From an uncultured Collinsella sp. (GTDB lineage Bacteria; Actinomycetota; Coriobacteriia; Coriobacteriales; Coriobacteriaceae), in NCBI GenBank assembly GCA_900549245.1, contig URNQ01000093.1:1-6969 (forward strand): 6,969 nucleotides of DNA. Direction: 5' to 3'. Positions within the stretch are counted from its first letter, which is position 1. The number at the start of each line of letters is the position of its first letter. Below, one piece after another: positions 1 to 4,424 of the stretch. The notes beneath the pieces were generated by a model that was given only the letters and a program-made list of their open reading frames with translations, was not told the DNA's origin and searched no databases. The position numbers and the translations under genes were made by a program.

Positions 1-947
1 CAGTCGAGCTGGGCGATGTTGTCGCGGATGTGCTGGCAGCTCTTGTGGAAGCCCTCGAGCTCGTACTCGGACAGGTCGAGCGTGTAGACCTCCTCGACGC
101 CCTCGGCGCCGATCACACACGGCAGGGACGTGAAGATGCCCTCCTCGCCATACTGGCCGGTCATGAGCGTGGAGGCGGAAAGCACGGCGTGCTCGTTGTG
201 CAGCACGGCGGCGCAGACGCGCGCGGCGGAGTTGGCGACGGCGTACTCGGTGCACTGCTTGCCCTGGTAGGTCACATAGCCGCCCTTGCGCGCGAGCTCC
301 TCGACCTCCATGTGGTCAAAAGTGTACTTGTCGGGGTTCTCGGCCTGAAGCTCGTTGAGGCTCTTGCCGGCGATGGTCGCGGCCTTAAAGGCGGCCAGCT
401 GGCTAAAGCCGTGCTCGCCGATCATGTAGGCGTCAATGGACTTGGGGCTCACGCCGACCTTCTTGGAGATCTCGGTGCGCAGGCGGGCGGAGTCCAGACC
501 GCAGCCCGATCCGATGATCTTCTTGGGATCGTAGCCGGTCAGGTGCCACAGCTCGGTGCACACGACGTCGCAGGGGTTGGAGATGCTTACGAAGATGCCG
601 TCAAAGCCGGCGTCGACGATGCGCTTGGCAAAGGTGCGGGCGGCGTCGGTGGTAAAGAACAGCTCGCCGTCGCGGTTGCCGGCGGCCAGCGCGACCTTGC
701 CGGCGGCGTTGACGATGACGTCGCAGCAAGCCAGCTCCTCGTAGTGGTCGTAGCAGTTGACGATTTTGGTGTTATACGGGACAAACGAAAGGGAGTCGCG
801 CAGGTCCTGGACCTCGGACGTCACCTTGGCCTCGTTGATATCGCACAGGTACAGCTCGTCGGCAATGCCTTGCATAAGCAGGCTGTTGGCGACATGTGCT
901 CCTACGTGGCCCTGGCCGACCACACCGATCTTACGCGTCTGGTACAT
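1..947 (-). CDS. ldh: L-lactate / L-2-hydroxyacid dehydrogenase (3' end cut by window edge)
   Basis: This is an NAD-dependent cytosolic dehydrogenase that interconverts a 2-oxoacid (pyruvate or a related acid) and the L-2-hydroxyacid, recycling NADH in fermentation. 315 codons are visible without a stop; family members are about 310-320 residues, so only a few C-terminal residues are missing. Visible signatures are the Rossmann GQGHVG at residues 11-16, Asp36 at the end of beta-2 (NAD preference), SISNP at 121-125, LDSARLR at 151-157 (Asp of the catalytic pair and substrate-carboxylate Arg) and GEHG at 177-180 with catalytic His179. The substrate loop (about 82-98) lacks the usual Q-x-P-G-E-[TS]-R of classical lactate dehydrogenases and looks more like L-2-hydroxyisocaproate dehydrogenases, so the true substrate is uncertain. 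The ATG at 945-947 is preceded by AAAGGA (955-960 on the complement) with a 7-base spacer. The gene is divergent from metA. The family is secure; the substrate is not. Confidence 0.9.
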   Translation of the reverse strand, partial: MYQTRKIGVVGQGHVGAHVANSLLMQGIADELYLCDINEAKVTSEVQDLRDSLSFVPYNTKIVNCYDHYEELACCDVIVNAAGKVALAAGNRDGELFFTTDAARTFAKRIVDAGFDGIFVSISNPCDVVCTELWHLTGYDPKKIIGSGCGLDSARLRTEISKKVGVSPKSIDAYMIGEHGFSQLAAFKAATIAGKSLNELQAENPDKYTFDHMEVEELARKGGYVTYQGKQCTEYAVANSAARVCAAVLHNEHAVLSASTLMTGQYGEEGIFTSLPCVIGAEGVEEVYTLDLSEYELEGFHKSCQHIRDNIAQLD

Positions 948-984
948 ATATGTATCCTTTCGGCCGAGTTTTTCGCGTCGAACC

Positions 985-1013
985 ATTGTAGCGTCCTGCT
1001 GCCACTTTGCTAA
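985..1013 (-). promoter_or_regulatory. sigma70-type promoter of the dehydrogenase gene
   Basis: Read on the minus strand, TTAGCA (1008-1013) and TACAAT (985-990) are separated by 17 bases and match the -35 and -10 consensus at 4 and 5 of 6 positions. Transcription would start near 978, giving a leader of about 30 bases that carries the AAAGGA ribosome site. This is a pattern match only, but the spacing and placement are what a promoter for this gene should have. Confidence 0.65.
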
Positions 1014-1022
1014 GCTAAAGTG
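1003..1022. promoter_or_regulatory. dyad overlapping the -35 box of ldh (candidate operator)
   Basis: CACTTT (1003-1008) and AAAGTG (1017-1022) form a perfect 6+6 inverted repeat with 8 bases between them. The dyad covers the whole -35 element of the ldh promoter, where a bound repressor would block RNA polymerase. Lactate dehydrogenase genes are often controlled by the NADH-sensing repressor Rex, but the arms do not match the usual TTGTGA...TCACAA-like Rex site, so no regulator is named. On the plus strand it could also be read as a weak hairpin before a T-run at 1029-1034, but no plus-strand gene ends there. Confidence 0.45.
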
Positions 1023-1040
1023 CCGTAGTTTTTTGGGACA

Positions 1041-1049
1041 TGCTTTAAT
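1041..1049 (+). promoter_or_regulatory. possible extended -10 promoter for metA
   Basis: TGcTTTAAT is an extended -10 element: the hexamer TTTAAT at 1044-1049 matches 5 of 6 and is preceded by TG one base away. No good -35 box is present at 16-18 bases, which is tolerated at extended -10 promoters. Transcription would begin near 1056 and give metA a leader of about 100 bases. I see no recognisable SAM riboswitch or T-box in that leader (1056-1147), only GC-rich sequence with short possible stems. Confidence 0.35.
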
Positions 1050-1158
1050 CTCTACTTTTGGAGTGATTTGGGCCGCTGACGGCATCGCTGGACGATGTGC
1101 TCGCGCGGATGGGGCCGGTCGTTGTACCATAGCTGCAACTGACTCGTAAGGAGCTTCC

Positions 1159-2193
1159 ATGCCCATTCGCATTCCCGACGCCCTCCCTGCCGCCGCGCAG
1201 CTCGAGAGCGAGAACATCTTTGTCATGACCGAGTACCGCGCGCTGCACCAGGACATCCGTCCGCTGCGCGTGCTCATCCTCAACCTCATGCCCACCAAGA
1301 TCGCCACCGAGACGCAGATCATGCGCAAGCTCTCCAACACACCGCTCCAGGTGGAGGTGGACCTGCTGCGCACCAAAACGCACGAGGCCACGCACGTAAG
1401 CGCCGGCCACCTGGAGACGTTCTACCGCACGTTCGACGACATTCGCGACATCCACTACGACGGCCTGATCATCACGGGCGCGCCCGTGGAACAGATGCCG
1501 TTCGAAGAGGTCGACTACTGGCCCGAGCTCTGCCAGATCATGGACTGGTCCACCACGCACGTGCACTCTACGCTGCATATTTGCTGGGGCGCACAGGCCG
1601 GTCTGTACCATCATTACGGTATCCAGAAGCACGACCTGCCGGCAAAGGCGAGCGGCGTGTTCGAGCATTATCTGGTGAAGCCGCAAAGCCCGCTGGTCCG
1701 CGGTTTCGATGACCGTTTCTATGCCGTGCATTCGCGCAACACCGATGTGCGCCGCGAGGACGTGGAAGCCGAGCCGCAGCTCGAGGTCGTGGCCGTGTCT
1801 GACGAGGTAGGCCTGTACATCGTCAAGTCGACCGACAGCCGTCGCTTCTTTGTATTTGGCCACCCCGAGTACGATACCGACACGCTGCGCCTGGAGTACG
1901 AGCGCGACGTGAAGCGCGGGCTCAACCCTCAGGTGCCGGCGCATTACTTCCCGGGCGACGACCCCACCGCCGAGCCGCGCAACGTCTGGCGCAGCCAAGC
2001 TCAGCTGCTCTACACCAACTGGCTCAACTACTACGTCTACCAGACCACGCCCTACGACCTGGCCCGCGCCGGCGAGGAGCACTGGGCTGCGGCTGGGGCC
2101 GTGGCTGCTGCTGCGGCGGTTACCGTGGCCGCTACGCGACGAGCGTGGATAATCGGACACACGAGCGTGGATAATCGGACGCATGTTGAATGA
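1159..2193 (+). CDS. metA: homoserine O-acyltransferase MetA (probably acetyl-CoA-using)
   Basis: MetA acylates the hydroxyl of L-homoserine, the committed step of methionine biosynthesis, in the cytosol. The 344-residue product carries the family signatures in order: LNLMPTKIATETQ (41-53), ITGAPVEQMPFEEVDYW (105-121), HICWGAQAGLYHHYGI (140-155) with nucleophile Cys142, HSRNTDVR (191-198), and FGHPEYD (233-239) with His235 and Glu237 completing the Cys-His-Glu set. Residue 111 is Glu; published work on this family links Glu111 to acetyl-CoA and Gly111 to succinyl-CoA, so this is more likely an O-acetyltransferase despite the usual succinyltransferase label. The ATG follows AAGGAG (1148-1153) by 5 bases. 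The conserved domain ends near YQTTPYDL (about residue 301). The remaining 43 residues are an Ala-rich tail, then about 17 residues encoded by repeat copy A, and the stop itself lies on the repeat. That tail is unlikely to be needed for catalysis. Confidence 0.95.
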   Translation: MPIRIPDALPAAAQLESENIFVMTEYRALHQDIRPLRVLILNLMPTKIATETQIMRKLSNTPLQVEVDLLRTKTHEATHVSAGHLETFYRTFDDIRDIHYDGLIITGAPVEQMPFEEVDYWPELCQIMDWSTTHVHSTLHICWGAQAGLYHHYGIQKHDLPAKASGVFEHYLVKPQSPLVRGFDDRFYAVHSRNTDVRREDVEAEPQLEVVAVSDEVGLYIVKSTDSRRFFVFGHPEYDTDTLRLEYERDVKRGLNPQVPAHYFPGDDPTAEPRNVWRSQAQLLYTNWLNYYVYQTTPYDLARAGEEHWAAAGAVAAAAAVTVAATRRAWIIGHTSVDNRTHVE

Positions 2194-2255
2194 GCGTGGA
2201 TAATCTCCCGTTTTTAGCTCGTAAGGGGGCCCAAAGTGGGAGATTTTCCACGCTC
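2141..2255 (+). repeat. tandem-arm hairpin repeat, copy A
   Basis: Three units starting GAGCGTGGATAATC lie at 2141, 2163 and 2192 (spacings 22 and 29). The first two continue CGGAC. The third continues CTCCC and is the left arm of a hairpin whose right arm is GGGAGATTTTCCACGCTC (2238-2255). Only one right arm exists, so each unit could in principle pair with it. The first two units lie inside the 3' end of metA and the third starts on its stop codon. A near-identical element with four units is at 3542-3678 in the same orientation. No transposase and no clear target-site duplication were found. This looks like a dispersed intergenic repeat of REP or MITE type, but I cannot assign it to a named family. 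Confidence 0.85.
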
Positions 2256-2262
2256 GATTTTT
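2192..2262 (+). terminator. hairpin plus T-run at the end of metA
   Basis: An 18-base left arm (2192-2209) and right arm (2238-2255) pair with a single T-T mismatch around a 28-base loop, followed by GA and TTTTT (2258-2262). The position directly at the metA stop codon suits a Rho-independent terminator. The loop is much longer than in typical terminators, so termination may be a by-product of the repeat and not its purpose. Confidence 0.55.
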
Positions 2263-2404
2263 CTGCAGCTGTTGTACCGGCGGCAGCATCATGCGTCGAG
2301 TACATACGGGCCGCATCGCAAACTAGGTAGTTTTGATCCACGGCACATTTTCTTTCAATGAAGTCGGTGGCTTTTGAGGCTCAAAATGTGGAGACAGGGA
2401 CCTC
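2263..2404. other. gene-free stretch after repeat copy A
   Basis: The whole interval from the metA stop (2193) to the next likely start codon (2562) is about 370 bases without a convincing gene. This part holds only weak short stems and one good dyad (listed separately at 2372-2386). Reading frames on the minus strand here arise from the repeat and have no ribosome site or family signature. Confidence 0.5.
2372..2386. promoter_or_regulatory. dyad TTTTGAG-g-CTCAAAA upstream of the AbiEi-like gene
   Basis: This is a perfect 7+7 inverted repeat with one central base, centred about 28 bases upstream of the -35 box at 2405. Its one-base centre makes it a poor RNA hairpin but a plausible binding site for a dimeric protein. 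AbiEi-type antitoxins are known to bind inverted repeats in their own promoters, so self-regulation is a possibility; no direct evidence for it is present. Confidence 0.35.
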
Positions 2405-2433
2405 TCGACAACCGTTCTACCTGCAGATATAAG
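2405..2433 (+). promoter_or_regulatory. sigma70-type promoter of the AbiEi-like gene
   Basis: TCGACA (2405-2410) and TATAAG (2428-2433) are separated by exactly 17 bases and each matches consensus at 5 of 6 positions, the best promoter match in the window. Transcription would start near 2440 and leave a leader of about 120 bases before the preferred start codon at 2562. It shows that the gene probably has its own promoter downstream of the hairpin that ends metA. Confidence 0.65.
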
Positions 2434-2463
2434 CCATTAACCTAAAGCGTTCAAAACCGTCAA

Positions 2464-2497
2464 GCATTTGGTCAGCTTTTGGTTGGCATTTGGTCAG
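2464..2497 (+). repeat. two 12-base direct repeats in the leader
   Basis: GCATTTGGTCAG occurs at 2464-2475 and again at 2486-2497, 22 bases from start to start. Both copies lie between the predicted transcription start and the start codon. The 22-base pitch equals about two turns of B-DNA, so paired protein binding on one face is possible. The function is unknown. Confidence 0.6.
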
Positions 2498-2561
2498 ACT
2501 TCGCATGAAACCGCCTGGTACGTTGGCGCCGTTCCAAGAGTTGGGAGGCGACGTGGCAAAC

Positions 2562-3515
2562 ATGACGGCGAATCAAAGACTCACAAGCCACATTAAAGCT
2601 TGCGAGCAGCAGATGAGCTGCGTGTACGCGCGCACGACGGCGGAGGCAAAGCAGATTGAGCGGCGGGTGGCGGCGGGAAGTCTCGAAGTGGTCATGCCGG
2701 GGTTGTATGCGCGTCCGGAATACTGGTCCGAGCTCAAGTTTCGGCAACGTTATCTGCATCGGGTGCGGGCGCTTGCGCAAAAGCACCCCGACTGGACGTT
2801 TTGCTCCTATACGGCGGCTGTTATCTATGGTCTTTCGGTTTCGCATGCCAATTTGACGCACATCCATATCGCCGCGATGCCGGCGCAATCGACGACGCCG
2901 GGCTCTCAGGTCATTCGCCATCGTTATGCTTATCGAACGCGGGCCAGTCAAATGGATATTGCCGTGACCGATATCGATCAGACGATTACGGATTGCCTGG
3001 TCGATGCGTCGTTTGTCGAGGGGCTGATCATTGCGGACTCGGCGCTCCATGAGCAGCTGTTGTCGAAGAAGCATCTCGTTGAGGCAGTCGACAAGCTTGG
3101 CTTAAATCGTCGCGGTGTTGTGACGGCGCGCAGGGTTGCGCGGTATGCCGATGGCCTGTCGGAAAGCGGTGGCGAGTCCAGGGCGCGCGCCCTGATGATC
3201 GAGCGCGGCTGGCAGATGCCGGAGCTGCAAATTGAGCTGTTTGACCCGGTTGAGCCGGGAAAGCCGTATCGCGTTGACTATCTGTGGCGCGTGGGTGACC
3301 GGTTGATTATTGGGGAGTTCGACGGATTCGTTAAAAGCGAGAAGGCGGCGGAGGAGGGCAAGCTCGCAAAGGCGCAATTTGACGAGCGCCAGCGCGAGTC
3401 GAGGCTTTCGATGCTCGATAACTGTAAGATTGTGCGCTTGTGCTGGGATGATCTAAGGGACCCGACAAAGCTCGATCGCAAGCTCAAAGTTGCCGGCGTG
3501 CCGCGTGCGTGCTGA
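2562..3515 (+). CDS. orphan AbiEi-antitoxin-like protein with a DUF559/Vsr-like nuclease-fold C-terminus
   Basis: The 317-residue soluble product has no signal peptide or membrane segment. Residues about 25-55 (IERRVAAGSLEVVMPGLYAR region) resemble the DNA-binding start of AbiEi-family antitoxins, and 70-165 resemble the rest of that domain. Residues about 200-305 match the pattern of DUF559, a PD-(D/E)XK-fold family related to Vsr: Glu205 in SGGES, Asp239 in YRVDY, Glu252 and Asp254 in GEFDG, then DERQRESRL and KIVRLCWDD. The main candidate acidic residues are therefore intact, but nuclease activity is not proven. No AbiEii-type toxin gene lies next to it. The start is uncertain: the frame is open from a TTG at 2490 and has an ATG at 2505, neither with a ribosome site; I prefer ATG 2562, 13 bases after GGGAGG (2543-2548). 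Base composition is visibly less GC-rich than its neighbours, and same-orientation repeats flank it, which suggests acquisition by transfer. Confidence 0.75.
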   Translation: MTANQRLTSHIKACEQQMSCVYARTTAEAKQIERRVAAGSLEVVMPGLYARPEYWSELKFRQRYLHRVRALAQKHPDWTFCSYTAAVIYGLSVSHANLTHIHIAAMPAQSTTPGSQVIRHRYAYRTRASQMDIAVTDIDQTITDCLVDASFVEGLIIADSALHEQLLSKKHLVEAVDKLGLNRRGVVTARRVARYADGLSESGGESRARALMIERGWQMPELQIELFDPVEPGKPYRVDYLWRVGDRLIIGEFDGFVKSEKAAEEGKLAKAQFDERQRESRLSMLDNCKIVRLCWDDLRDPTKLDRKLKVAGVPRAC

Positions 3516-3541
3516 GGCGGTTGCAGGGCGTTGAGTCGCAC

Positions 3542-3678
3542 GAGCGTGGAAATCCGGACGGATGAGCGTGGAAATCTGGACGCGTATTGGTTGAGCGTGG
3601 ATTATCGGACACACGAGCGTGGATAATCTCCCGTTTTTTGCCGAGGAAGGGGCCCAAAGTGGGAGATTTTCCACGCTC
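3542..3678 (+). repeat. tandem-arm hairpin repeat, copy B
   Basis: Four units starting GAGCGTGGA lie at 3542, 3564, 3593 and 3615 (spacings 22, 29, 22). The first two read AATCCGGAC and AATCTGGAC after that start, the third TTATCGGAC, and the fourth TAATCTCCC. The fourth pairs with the right arm GGGAGATTTTCCACGCTC (3661-3678), which is identical to that of copy A. The element begins 26 bases after the stop of the AbiEi-like gene and ends 26 bases short of the stop of the convergent folate gene. Its arms and most of its loop are conserved with copy A, while the outer units have diverged. Confidence 0.85.
3615..3678. terminator. hairpin between convergent genes
   Basis: The 18-base arms 3615-3632 and 3661-3678 pair with one T-T mismatch at the same place as in copy A, around a 28-base loop. 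It sits between two genes that converge on it and so could end transcription from both sides. Unlike copy A there is no T-run after the right arm on the plus strand, nor after the left arm on the minus strand, so intrinsic termination would be weak. Confidence 0.35.
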
Positions 3679-3704
3679 ATCGTGCAGGTGCGATGCAACG
3701 GCGG

Positions 3705-4301
3705 TTAGGCGCTGATGATGTTGGGCAGCGGCAGGTCGTGGGCGTCGGTGGGAACGTCGTCGACGCGCTGCTCGTCAAAGGCAATGCCGATAACGTGGCA
3801 TGCGGGCGAAACAGTGGGCAGGTAGCGATCGTAGCAGCCGCCGCCGTAGCCCAGGCGCGCGCCGGTGCGGTCGAAGGCTACGAGTGGCACGATGATCATG
3901 TCGAGAGCCTTGGCAGGCACGATGGGGAAGCGGTCGCTGTCGACGTCCGTGGCTGCGAAGGCCCGCGTAGGGTGGGCGATAAAGGGGACCTCGGATGCAT
4001 CGCCGGCAGAGACTGCCCTCATGCACATGCGCTGGCCACAAGCTGCGGCATCAATTGCCGAGAGCATGCACGGATAGGCCACGCGCCAGCCGCGTTTGGC
4101 GGCCGCGGCGGCAAACGCGGCTGGGTTTGCCTCGGAACCCATGGCGGCATAGACGGCGACGGTACGCGGCGTCGCCGAATCCGAGCGCTCCAACAGCTCA
4201 ACAAGCTGCGCACAGATAACGCCAGACTTTGCCTTCCGAACATCCAAATCAATCGCATCGCGCCGAGCAATTACCGCCCGCCGCAACTCAGCCTTATCCA
4301 T
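3705..4301 (-). CDS. fau: 5-formyltetrahydrofolate cyclo-ligase
   Basis: This enzyme (EC 6.3.3.2, also called MTHFS or YgfA) uses ATP to convert 5-formyltetrahydrofolate to 5,10-methenyltetrahydrofolate, returning a dead-end folate to the one-carbon pool in the cytosol. The 198-residue product has normal length. It shows the lysine/arginine-rich N-terminal helix (MDKAELRRAVIARRDA), the central VPLVAFDRTGARLG (138-151) and the family motif GYGGGCYDRYL (151-161), ending in HDLPLPNIIS. The motif usually has aromatic-Tyr where this protein has Cys156-Tyr157. The ATG at 4299-4301 is preceded by a very strong purine-rich ribosome site (GGGGGAGGGGG, 4307-4317 on the complement). An in-frame TTG further upstream at 4326-4328 is less likely because it would place that site inside the gene. 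The gene lies 123 bases downstream of the peptidase gene on the same strand, but a hairpin element separates them, so co-transcription is doubtful. Confidence 0.92.
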   Translation of the reverse strand: MDKAELRRAVIARRDAIDLDVRKAKSGVICAQLVELLERSDSATPRTVAVYAAMGSEANPAAFAAAAAKRGWRVAYPCMLSAIDAAACGQRMCMRAVSAGDASEVPFIAHPTRAFAATDVDSDRFPIVPAKALDMIIVPLVAFDRTGARLGYGGGCYDRYLPTVSPACHVIGIAFDEQRVDDVPTDAHDLPLPNIISA

Positions 4302-4326
4302 CCTAGCCCCCTCCCCCAAACCTACC

Positions 4327-4398
4327 AAAAAGGGACAGGTTTATTTTGGCAGGTTTTATCTGGGCAAATGTCGAAACCACCACAAAGGTGCCTGTCCC
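4327..4398 (-). repeat. outer inverted repeat GGGACAGG / CCTGTCCC with T-run
   Basis: GGGACAGG (4332-4339) and CCTGTCCC (4391-4398) are perfect 8-base inverted arms 51 bases apart. On the minus strand the second arm to be transcribed is followed by TTTTT (complement of 4327-4331). The spacer also carries a near-direct repeat, CAGGTTTAT (4336-4344) and CAGGTTTTAT (4350-4359). Short repeats with a GGGGACAGG core are common dispersed elements in many bacteria and are sometimes linked to REP-associated (RAYT) transposases. I infer such an origin here; no transposase is present. Confidence 0.55.
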
Positions 4399-4412
4399 CT
4401 TTGTGGTGGTTT
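4374..4412 (-). terminator. 15-bp perfect hairpin after the peptidase gene
   Basis: AAACCACCACAAAGG (4374-4388) and CCTTTGTGGTGGTTT (4398-4412) pair perfectly around the 9-base loop TGCCTGTCC. It starts 12 bases after the peptidase stop codon in the direction of that gene, the normal place for a terminator. The flanking T-run is short (TTT), so efficiency is uncertain; the outer repeat with TTTTT lies further on. The loop contains most of one arm of the outer repeat, so the two structures compete or form a pseudoknot. Confidence 0.6.
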
Positions 4413-4424
4413 TGCTTGCTGTGG

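Noticed and set aside
30..1013. Long open frame on the plus strand opposite the dehydrogenase
   Set aside because: It is a GC-rich antisense shadow: the minus strand reads a complete dehydrogenase with catalytic motifs and a ribosome site, while the plus frame has no family signature and runs through the ldh promoter.
1003..1034. Plus-strand terminator formed by the dyad and the T-run at 1029-1034
   Set aside because: The stem is only 6 bp, the T-run starts several bases away, and no plus-strand gene ends here; overlap with the ldh -35 box fits an operator better.
1056..1147. SAM riboswitch or T-box in the metA leader
   Set aside because: The leader is long enough to look at, but I could not find the conserved core of a SAM riboswitch class or a T-box sequence.
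2141..2209. CRISPR-like array
   Set aside because: Units are about 18 bases with 4- or 11-base tails, far too short for CRISPR spacers, and no cas genes are nearby.
1045..2316. 423-codon minus-strand open frame opposite metA
   Set aside because: It overlaps metA completely, has no recognisable domain, and part of it is just the translated repeat.
2132..2341. Small minus-strand frame covering repeat copy A
   Set aside because: Its only similarity in the window is to the minus-strand frame across copy B (3453-3698), explained by the DNA repeat; no ribosome site was seen. The frame conservation of the loop is kept as a low-confidence finding.
2141..3678. Composite transposon formed by the two repeats
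   Set aside because: The repeats encode no transposase, are not inverted relative to each other, and no target-site duplication is visible at the outer ends.
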